From assembly GCA_016858145.1 (NCBI GenBank), contig JAEHOE010000089.1, forward strand, positions 186,001 to 250,000: a DNA stretch of 64,000 nt, written 5' to 3'. The position numbers and the translations under genes are program-made. Positions within the stretch are counted from its first letter, which is position 1. Every line of letters begins with the position of its first letter. Of this stretch, positions 1 to 7,048 are shown in pieces. The notes below the pieces were generated by a model. The model was given only the letters and a program-made list of their open reading frames with translations, was not told the DNA's origin and did no database searches. The stretch comes from Edaphochlamys debaryana. Taxonomy: Eukaryota; Chlorophyta; Chlorophyceae; Chlamydomonadales.

Positions 1-606
1 TACCCACTCTCTTGGTGTGAGGTGCGCGAGGCACAGCCGCACAGCACGCACAGCCAGACCGCGCGCCGTTAGCCCGGGGGCGGCCTCTTATTAGCGGCGT
101 CCGCTCACGTGCGCGCGTCCGCTTTGCATGCCCCCCCCTCCCCCCCTTGCCCCGCAGTGCGATTTTGGGTACGGCGGCGCCCAATGCGAGCGGGACATGT
201 GCTTCCCTGGAGAGCCTGCCCCCTTTGTGGGCTACGACGCTTTCGGTTACGGCTTCACCTGCAACTGCCCGCCTGGGTATGGCCACTTCTCTTGGTATCC
301 CTACGAGTGCCAACGTGAGTGCGCGAAATGCAAACGGTGGTTTGGCGCAGGCCTGTTCATTCGTTAGAGTGCACGCATCGCCATCTGTAGGGCTCCGTCA
401 CCACCTTCGCATGACAGCGGCTGCGCCGCCATGCCATCCCTTTCATCCCTCAGCGAACCTGTGCGCCACCAACGGAACTTAAGTTGCCTGCGGCAGCGGC
501 GCCAGCAGCTGCACCCCCGTCCAGAACTCGGTGGACTGGGACTGCTCCTGCAAAGCCTGTCACGACCCAGCGCTGACACGGCTTGCCGCTGCGGGCTGCC
601 GACAGA
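1..606 (+). pseudogene. EGF-like extracellular protein, internal exons, interrupted
   Basis: Three exons can be read on the plus strand: 1-21 (ending in Trp-Cys-Glu, donor GTGCGC), 158-314 (acceptor CCCCGCAG, donor GTGAGT) and 454 to about 606. Phases agree across both introns. The translation is Cys-rich with EGF-like spacing (CDFGYGGAQCERDMC, then FTCNCPPGYG, then WDCSCKAC), as in secreted or matrix proteins of volvocine algae. In exon 3 the frame meets TAA at 480-482 (after CATNGT) and then continues with good Cys-rich sequence (VACGSGASSC), so the stop looks like a nonsense change inside a real exon. The exon ends where an LTR begins at 608. The 5' part of the gene lies outside the window and no downstream exon was found beyond the element. 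EGF-like assignment is from cysteine pattern only. Confidence 0.6.
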
Positions 607-1008
607 TGACAGAAGTGACGAGCAGCGCAGCTGCAGTCGAACCGTGCTCTCCCAGAGCACCGGGGAGCGCAGCTAGCGAGGAGACTAGGCGATGGCTAGG
701 ATTGAGACTTGTAGGCGTAACGACTTACAGGAGCAGTCTGCTTCCTGCTGCATGTGCTGTGAGCAATAGCAGTGCCGAGATGCAACAAGCTGCTGCTTGT
801 TGCGCGTCACACGGGTTAGGCTCAAGCTGAGCCGTACGACAGGCTCAGGTGGCCACAGGCCGATCCACACACGAATCCCCCTCCTTCCCCACCTCAGACC
901 CAGTTCCCCGCGGCCCTTCTGCCAACGCGGGAACGCTCACACACAGGAACATGACAGCTGTCATGACCCAGCGCTGACACGGCTTGCCGCTGCGGGCTGC
1001 CGACAGAT
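557..1008 (+). repeat. 51-bp direct repeat bracketing the left LTR
   Basis: Positions 557-607 recur at 958-1008 with one mismatch (C563 versus T964). The first copy is the 3' end of the EGF-like exon (CHDPALTRLAAAGCRQ in frame). The second lies just inside the left LTR, between it and the C-run 1009-1015. LTR-element target duplications are normally 4-6 bp, so this is not an ordinary one. Confidence 0.85.
608..956 (-). repeat. 3' LTR of the Gypsy-type element
   Basis: On the sense (minus) strand it starts TGTCATGTTCC and ends CACTTCTGTC. It is identical to 12686-13018 except for an extra 15 bp here (within about 840-866) between two ACAGGC microhomologies. The sense strand carries TGTAA (plus 725-729), the usual algal polyadenylation motif, which fits an LTR read on the minus strand. 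Confidence 0.9.
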
Positions 1009-1018
1009 CCCCCCCTCG
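1009..1018 (-). promoter_or_regulatory. Candidate polypurine tract
   Basis: Plus CCCCCCCTCG reads CGAGGGGGGG on the sense strand. It is the only obvious purine tract between the integrase-frame stop and the left LTR. It is separated from the LTR by the 51-bp repeat copy, whereas a polypurine tract should abut the 3' LTR, so the boundary has been disturbed or this is not the tract. Confidence 0.3.
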
Positions 1019-1243
1019 ACTACTAAAGCAGGAGTCGACCGCACGCAGCGGCGATCTCACACGGAAGCGCAAGGAAACCAGCAGCAAACGCGAGAGACAC
1101 GAAGGAAGCCAGAAAGGAAACGCTCATAGGCAGTCAACTAGCAATAAAGCACGGAAACAGAGCCACAGCTCAGGACAAGAGTCAGACTGGGCAAAAGGCC
1201 CGCAGCAGTTAACGCGCAATAGGGTCTTGGCCCCCCTCACAAC

Positions 1244-3940
1244 TCAAACTTCCACCCAGGGCGCCGCCGTCGAGACGCGGCCCCTCATCAGCAGCTCCCG
1301 CAGGTTGCGGTCGCGAAAGATAACCAACCACATGCCGGGGCGGCCTGCCGTGTGACCACGGGGCAGACCGGTAAGAAACGCAAGGCGCTCGGCCTTCTGC
1401 AAACCATTGAGGAACATGCGCCGAGAGGGAGGCGCAGCCAGCACAAAGTTGCCGGACACGAAAGCTGCCACAACAGGGGCAAACCGAATCATCAGGGGGA
1501 TCAGGAAATCGGCCGCTCGGGCCCTAGGGGACGTGATGATAGCACGGCAGGCTTGCTCTTGCTGCCACCCCCGGTAGGTGCCGGGCTGGAACGGATCCAG
1601 GTGCGAATTGATGGCCTTGGAGGTCACACCTGCGACCTCATTTGCTAAGACGTTGTAACCGAAACCTCTCAGAGCCTGGGGCAGCGCCCCCACACCCGCG
1701 CAGGGATCCAGAATCACGGGGTAACGGCTGAAGTCGATGTTGAACAGAAGGAGACGCACTGCCTCGTCACGGGGCGGCCGCCCGCACGAGTCCGTGAGAG
1801 CACGGTGCTCGCCGCGGGGTAGGTCAGCGATCATGAGCTGCAGGCGCTCATCATCCCACTCGGGATCGAGCCCCAGTTGCTTGAAGGCGCGACGGGCGTT
1901 GGACGGAACATCGAGCCGCCACTCGTTGGGCAGGGCTCGGGCCTCAGCGGTGGTGTAGACGGAGACGACGTGGGCCGAGGCTGTGAGGAGCCAGGCCCGG
2001 ACAGCGCGCGAGGACGCACGCTCTGAGCCGCCATCGGAGTAGCGGATCTCAAACGGAGCAGGCGCAGCCTTGGGGCCGAGGAAGTGGGCAGTGCCGTTGC
2101 GCGGGACCCAGTCACCGGTGGCGGGGTCACGCATCTTGCGGCGAACGGCCTGACCATCCAGCTCCACTGCCTCCTTACGCAGCTTCTCAGCGGCGACAGG
2201 AGCCAGCGGCTTGGGCTTAGGCGGCACGGCAGAGGCCGTGGCCTTGAGCGCAGGGGCAGGAGGCTGAGGCCTCCCTGCCACAGACGGGGACAGAGACGGG
2301 GGCACCGGCGGCGGAGCAGAAGGCTCGGGTGCACCGGCGGCGCGACGCCGCTGCTGCGCCAGCGACTCGGAGGTGATGCCGCTGGAGACGCAGTCAGGGC
2401 AGAGCCACTCACCGCGCGGGACACGCTTGAGCGGTGGCTTGAGGCAGTAAGTGTGCCAGCCGGTGTTGCAGCTGTCGCACAGGAGCATGCACCGACCGTC
2501 ACCGGGCAGCCCGCACAGCTCGCAGGGCAAGTCGGCCAGGGGCACGATCAGGAGCGGGTCGGTGATGGGGTCGACGTCAGGCAGGTGACAGGGAGTCAGG
2601 TTCGTCACGTGCTCCTGCCGCTTGGCGCCGCAGCGGCCCACGATGGTGGCGACACCGGCTGGGCTGACCTCGAGCACACGCAGCACCTCAGAGCGCACGG
2701 GCATCTGGAGTGTGTTGCGGCGGGTGCGGTTGACCACGTAGACGTAGTCACCGGGCTGGAACACGTGGATGGAAGGCAGGTAGCCGCCGCTGCGCGTGCG
2801 GGCGTAGCGGTGGGTGTCTCGGTGCTGAGCAATCAGCAGGTTGGCGCCGGCGGCGGGGATGTGGCGCCGCATCAGGTCAGCGCGGCTGCGCATCGCATCG
2901 TCGGCCTTGAGTTGAGACTCCGGGCTGTCGAAGGCGACAGGCTCGTCAAGCCCCGACCTCGCCGCAAGGGGGATGGTGGGGTTGACGCCGTACAGCAGCT
3001 CGTACGGGGAGTAGCCGGTGGACGCCTGCTTTGAGCAGCGGTAGCCGAGCAGGATCCAGGGTAACTCTTTGTCCCAATTGGAGGAGTCTTGACTAGTAGC
3101 AACGTACTTGCGCAGAGCGCGCTTGGCGACCTGCACGGTGCGCTCGGCAGCTCCGTTGGCCGCAGGGTGGCCGGGGGACGTGACGCGGTGGTCGATGAAG
3201 CACTGCCGCAGCAGCGCCTCGAATGCGCCAGCATACTCGCCACCACCGTCAGTCACCACCTCTGCTGGAGCGCCGAAGCAGGCTAGGACATGGGAAAGGA
3301 AAGCTTGGGCGGTTGTCTCAGACGCCTTGTTGGGGATGGCGATGAGCTCGATATGCTTGCTAAAGTGTTCAATGCAGACCATGATGTACTCGTTGCCTCT
3401 GTCGGTTTGGGCAAAGGGGCCACACGTGTCAACGCCCCAACGGTAGAACAGGCCGCGCACGGGCAGGGGCTGCAGGTTGGGCGACTGCACGTTGCCAGCA
3501 GCGTTGGCGCGGTCGCAAACCTTGCACTCGGCAACAACGCGGCGGGCATCTCGGGTCATGTTTGGCCACCAGTAGGTCTGCTGCAGCAGGGCCATGGTGC
3601 GGCGGCCACCAAAGTGGCCAAGGCCCTCGTGGGCAGCTTGGGCCAAGCCTCGGCGCATGGAGGAGTGTGGGACCTCGCGCAGGGTACCGTTGGGCATCAG
3701 GCGGTGCAGCGAGCCCTTCACCCCGCAGTACTGGTAGCCGGAGGCACGGCGGCGCACCTGGTGCACCTCGATGGGGCTGAGGCGGGGCGACAACTCCCCT
3801 GTGCGCAGGAACTGGAGCATGTTGACATCGTCCCATGGGTCAACGCCGCCGGCCGTGGGCACGTCAGCGGCGTCATCCAGCTCAGCAATGGCGGCGGCGA
3901 GCATGGTGTGGCGATACTCGTCGAGCTGGTGATGCTGCAC
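1244..3940 (-). CDS. Pol C-terminal part: integrase, GPY/F-like module, PHD finger, methyltransferase-like domain
   Basis: 898 residues from the GTG at 3940; the frame is open further upstream to the G-run at about 4040, so this is part of a polyprotein. Order: H2C2 zinc-binding region (about 95-145, HEGLGHFGG then CKVCDRA); DDE integrase core (D in WGVDTCGPF about 170, D in VVTDGGGEY about 231, E in NGAAERTVQ about 264); a GPY/F-like module (PGDYVYVV, about 390-450); a C4HC3 PHD finger (about 470-520, CELCGLPGDGRC, CDSCNTGWHTYC, WLCPDC). The C-terminal 170 residues resemble a Rossmann SAM-dependent methyltransferase: VILDPCAGVGALPQAL (about 742) as motif I and IITSPRARA where N6-adenine enzymes have (D/N/S)PP(Y/F). 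The second proline is Arg here, so activity is doubtful. PHD fingers often bind histone H3 tails; a role in targeting integration is inference. Confidence 0.85.
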   Translation of the reverse strand: MQHHQLDEYRHTMLAAAIAELDDAADVPTAGGVDPWDDVNMLQFLRTGELSPRLSPIEVHQVRRRASGYQYCGVKGSLHRLMPNGTLREVPHSSMRRGLAQAAHEGLGHFGGRRTMALLQQTYWWPNMTRDARRVVAECKVCDRANAAGNVQSPNLQPLPVRGLFYRWGVDTCGPFAQTDRGNEYIMVCIEHFSKHIELIAIPNKASETTAQAFLSHVLACFGAPAEVVTDGGGEYAGAFEALLRQCFIDHRVTSPGHPAANGAAERTVQVAKRALRKYVATSQDSSNWDKELPWILLGYRCSKQASTGYSPYELLYGVNPTIPLAARSGLDEPVAFDSPESQLKADDAMRSRADLMRRHIPAAGANLLIAQHRDTHRYARTRSGGYLPSIHVFQPGDYVYVVNRTRRNTLQMPVRSEVLRVLEVSPAGVATIVGRCGAKRQEHVTNLTPCHLPDVDPITDPLLIVPLADLPCELCGLPGDGRCMLLCDSCNTGWHTYCLKPPLKRVPRGEWLCPDCVSSGITSESLAQQRRRAAGAPEPSAPPPVPPSLSPSVAGRPQPPAPALKATASAVPPKPKPLAPVAAEKLRKEAVELDGQAVRRKMRDPATGDWVPRNGTAHFLGPKAAPAPFEIRYSDGGSERASSRAVRAWLLTASAHVVSVYTTAEARALPNEWRLDVPSNARRAFKQLGLDPEWDDERLQLMIADLPRGEHRALTDSCGRPPRDEAVRLLLFNIDFSRYPVILDPCAGVGALPQALRGFGYNVLANEVAGVTSKAINSHLDPFQPGTYRGWQQEQACRAIITSPRARAADFLIPLMIRFAPVVAAFVSGNFVLAAPPSRRMFLNGLQKAERLAFLTGLPRGHTAGRPGMWLVIFRDRNLRELLMRGRVSTAAPWVEV

Positions 3941-6005
3941 GGCGAAGGTGACGAAGGCAGCGGGGGTGCTTAAAATCTCGTGGGCGGAACTGAGGCCCAG
4001 ACCAGGGGTCCACGTTGAGCCGTTGGCAGCATCCGTACCCCCCCCCCAGCGTGGAGGCCGGGTCCGGGGACTTGCGAGGGGCCAGGCGGGCCATGTGATG
4101 CGGGGTAATGTAGGCGCGTTGCAGCGCCTGGGTAAGCGCCAGGATGTGCTGCGAGCCTGGGAGCGACTGGGCGGCTTGAAGCAGCGCCGGAGTGCTGCCG
4201 GGCGGCACTGAGGCCGGTGCCAGCCCCAGGACGGAGCAAACCTCTTCCGTCGAGAGGGAAGTGGGGGCCTCGTCGGGCTGCGGGGGCAGCTGCACGTCGG
4301 CTAGCGAGCCGGACGGCAGGGCGACGCAGGGCTTGCCGGGCACATCGCAGGGGTAGAGCGGGGGCTCATTGGGGCGTTCGGAGACCGGCAACACTCGTGA
4401 TGGGAGCGCCTGTGCGGCCGGGAGCGCGCGCGTGAGCCAGCCCTCGGCCGAGAGCAGCTTGGACAGGTGCTTGGCGTCAGCGAGGTTGGTCCAGAACGTC
4501 GTCACGCGGTGTTGAGCGGAGCCCAACTGTGCCAGGTCGATCGTGGTGCCGGCGCCGAAGCGACCGTCATCAGCGGGCGCAGCAGAGGACTCCAGCAGGT
4601 AGGCTGGCAGCAGGCGGGGCTGCAGCTGCTGCAGGAGGCCGATCAGCCGTAGCAGCTCGGTCGCCGGGGGCTCCTCGAGCGCACCAAACTTGCCCAGCAC
4701 GCACCACTGCTGGCCTTGCGTGGCCCCGGCGACGCGCAAGCCCTCTAGGGAGAGGGTTTGCTCACCGAGGCCCGCCCAGGGCTTGTCAACGGCTGAGGCC
4801 GTCAACTGCGCAGGATGCTCGCTGCGGAGCCAACTCAGGCGGCGTTGCAGCAGGGGGATTTGGGCTGGTTGCATGCCCAGCGCGATGTAGCGGCGGACCC
4901 GCCAGCCCATGCGCAGGCACGCCTCCAGGCCGGTTGCAGTGGCGTTGGAGTGTTCAACAACCACCAGGCCGTCCGTGAACGCCAACTCCAGGAAGTGGTG
5001 GGACAGCAGGCTGGTGTCAACGGAGACGGCGGGGTCAGGATTGGCAGAGGCCGTCCGACGGGCACGCGGGGGCTCACAGATCAGGGCCTTGAGGGCCGGG
5101 CGAGCGTCACGCACCATTGTGTTGACCAGGCGGTTGAGCTCGCGCGTGGCCTCTTGGGCCACCGTGAGGTTGGAGTCAGGGGGCAGAGCGCACGGGTCGG
5201 AGATCAGCCCGTTGCTCCCGGACATCAGCTCGTCCTGGGTAGGCAGCAGGCCGCCGGACGTGGTCAGGACGGCTTGCAGTCGCTCGTACTGCTCCCGGGA
5301 GGCGAGCACGGCAGCGTGGCGGCCGGAGACGATGCAGTTGACGCTGGCCATCAAGGGTTGAGACCCTGGGCATGGCACCACCTTCGGGACGCGGGGCGGC
5401 GGGTCAGAGGCCTCGTCCAGCCGGGCGCCGGTGCCATCGAAGTCATCAGCGGCGGGAAAGCGACTCAGCACGTCGGCGTTGCGGTGCAAAGCGCCGGGAC
5501 GGTGAGCGACATCAAAATCACATTCTTGCATAATGAGCGCCCAGCACGCGTACTGGCCGGTCAGGGATTGGTTCTCCATAAGCCACATCAGGGGCGAGTG
5601 GTCGGTGACCAAGCAGAAGTGAACGCCGTGCAGATAGGGCCGCAGGATCTTCATGCCCCAGCAGGCAGCCATCATCTCGCCCTTGTACGACGTGTAGTTG
5701 CGTTCGTGCACGTTGAGGGAGCGGGAGGCGCAGGCGACCATGTATTCGTTGCCGTCATCGTCCAGCTGCCCCAGAACGGCACTTATGCCCTGGGCCGAGA
5801 AGTCGGTGTGCAGCAGGAAGTCACGGCAAGGGTCGGCGTTGCACAGCACGAGCCCGGGCTTGGAGAACTCGGCCTTGAGCCGGTCCAGGGCGTTCTGGTG
5901 TTGCGGCTGCCAAGTGCTGGGGCCCCAGATACCCCAGACGACCCCGGCATGGCCCCCAACCTGACGGAACAGCTCCTCCGGCATCTGCAGCCGATACGCT
6001 CGCAC
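3882..6005 (-). CDS. Pol middle part: RNase H and degenerate C5 cytosine methyltransferase-like domain
   Basis: 707 residues from GTG 6005. The first 40 residues resemble only the end of the RT connection (WQPQHQNALDRLKAEF). Residues about 55-185 are a Ty3/Gypsy RNase H (LLHTDFSAQGISAVLG, SRSLNVHERNYTSYKGEM, LVTDHSPLMWLM, DVAHRPGALHRNADVLSR). Residues about 330-600 resemble a DNMT-type cytosine C5-methyltransferase: TATGLEACLRMGWRVRRY in the motif I region, LLQQLQP then AYLLES at the ENV position, and GSAQHRVTTFWTNLA as motif VIII. The catalytic Pro-Cys motif IV is not visible, the glycine-rich loop is altered and ENV is ES, so the domain looks inactive. C5-methyltransferases captured by retrotransposons have been reported in other eukaryotes (recalled, not checked). 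The frame moves into the integrase frame at a G-run near 4040. Confidence 0.75.
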   Translation of the reverse strand: MRAYRLQMPEELFRQVGGHAGVVWGIWGPSTWQPQHQNALDRLKAEFSKPGLVLCNADPCRDFLLHTDFSAQGISAVLGQLDDDGNEYMVACASRSLNVHERNYTSYKGEMMAACWGMKILRPYLHGVHFCLVTDHSPLMWLMENQSLTGQYACWALIMQECDFDVAHRPGALHRNADVLSRFPAADDFDGTGARLDEASDPPPRVPKVVPCPGSQPLMASVNCIVSGRHAAVLASREQYERLQAVLTTSGGLLPTQDELMSGSNGLISDPCALPPDSNLTVAQEATRELNRLVNTMVRDARPALKALICEPPRARRTASANPDPAVSVDTSLLSHHFLELAFTDGLVVVEHSNATATGLEACLRMGWRVRRYIALGMQPAQIPLLQRRLSWLRSEHPAQLTASAVDKPWAGLGEQTLSLEGLRVAGATQGQQWCVLGKFGALEEPPATELLRLIGLLQQLQPRLLPAYLLESSAAPADDGRFGAGTTIDLAQLGSAQHRVTTFWTNLADAKHLSKLLSAEGWLTRALPAAQALPSRVLPVSERPNEPPLYPCDVPGKPCVALPSGSLADVQLPPQPDEAPTSLSTEEVCSVLGLAPASVPPGSTPALLQAAQSLPGSQHILALTQALQRAYITPHHMARLAPRKSPDPASTLGGGYGCCQRLNVDPWSGPQFRPRDFKHPRCLRHLRRAASPARRVSPHHARRRHC

Positions 6006-7048
6006 CAGGTGTAGCCGTACTTGGGGTCTTTGGCAAAGCGGGCGTCCTTGACGACATGCCGCACGCCGTCAGGAGAGGTGCTGCCGGCGCCGGAGGCGAC
6101 GGGGGTGGCCTCCGGAGGCTTGCCGGGGCCCGGCCGGGCCTGGCTGGGCCCAGGGCTCGGAGACGGCTGACGGGCGGGGCCCGCGCCGCCCATGGCCTTG
6201 GCAGGGGAGATGTTGGGCGCCGGCCGCAGAGGCAGCTGGGGCGGCTCGCAGGCGGCCGTGCTGACGGACAGGCCGTGGTTGGGAGAGAGGCAGGCTGGTG
6301 GCTGCACGCGCAGGTGCCCCCCCTTGTTGGCGGCCGGGACGAAGGTTGGCATGCCGCCGGCAAGCACCAGCCATTGCACGAGCAGGCAGAGCACCAGGGA
6401 GCAGGCGTGCGGCGCGCTCACGCGGCCCAGGGAGGCTGGGCGTGAGCTGCCGACTGGTGCCTTGGGCGGCTGCTTGGGCTTGGGGCGCTTGGGCTTGGGA
6501 AACCCGGCGGTGTGGGCCCAGCGCTCGGCGCGCGCGCGGAGCTTGGCGCGCTTCTCCGCGCGGGCCTTGAGTCCCGCGAGCACGGCGCGGGCCTCGCGCT
6601 CGCGCTGCTGTGCCGCCCGGACGCGCTGGGAGGCCTTGCGGTAGGTGCGATGCTGCCAGCGGGCGTGCTGCAGCATGGCGAGTCGGTGCGCTTTGCGGGC
6701 ATCCGCCAGCTCCCACTCCGCCATCCTCGAGTCCATGGCAGCGTCCTCTGAGGGGTCCGGGGACGGCTGGTCGTCCCAGATCTCCGAGGGAGGCCCGGGG
6801 GCGAAGGTGTCGTCGCAGCAGCCGGAGCCGGGCTCGCTGGCGGCGCTGGGAGCTGGCGACGTTGCCACCGGGGTGCCGGCCTCAGCAGCTGAGGCTGCTG
6901 AGGCGGCACCCTCCGTGGGCGGGGACAGCTCGCCGTTGGAGAGCTTCTCCTGCACGACTTGGCACATCAGCGCCTCCTCCTCTGGGGTTTTGATGGGTCT
7001 GGAAGGCGGGCAAGCGCTGCTGGCGTCACCCCCCCCCCCTGCCTGCAC
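5783..7048 (-). CDS. Pol linker segment: acidic/Pro-rich and basic coiled-coil region
   Basis: 421 residues, low complexity. An acidic Ser/Pro-rich part (1-110) is followed by a Lys/Arg/Ala-rich probable coiled coil (about 110-175, with repeated REREAR and KRAKLRAR patterns), a Pro-rich tract, one hydrophobic stretch (LVLCLLVQWLVLAGG) and KDPKYGYTW just before the frame leaves at about 6010. It continues the gag-protease frame after a break at the G11 run 7029-7039: both frames share the RQGGG junction. This is where the RT fingers and palm should lie, and no RT motif is seen. The last 75 residues (5783-6005) are out of frame with the RNase H ORF and are probably not native. Confidence 0.6.
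   Translation of the reverse strand: MQAGGGGDASSACPPSRPIKTPEEEALMCQVVQEKLSNGELSPPTEGAASAASAAEAGTPVATSPAPSAASEPGSGCCDDTFAPGPPSEIWDDQPSPDPSEDAAMDSRMAEWELADARKAHRLAMLQHARWQHRTYRKASQRVRAAQQREREARAVLAGLKARAEKRAKLRARAERWAHTAGFPKPKRPKPKQPPKAPVGSSRPASLGRVSAPHACSLVLCLLVQWLVLAGGMPTFVPAANKGGHLRVQPPACLSPNHGLSVSTAACEPPQLPLRPAPNISPAKAMGGAGPARQPSPSPGPSQARPGPGKPPEATPVASGAGSTSPDGVRHVVKDARFAKDPKYGYTWCERIGCRCRRSCSVRLGAMPGSSGVSGAPALGSRNTRTPWTGSRPSSPSPGSCCATPTLAVTSCCTPTSRPRA

Noticed and set aside
3882..7048. Programmed ribosomal frameshifting in the Gypsy element
   Set aside because: Breaks fall in long G-runs rather than a known slippery heptamer with a structure, and a third break has no such site; indel or consensus error is simpler.
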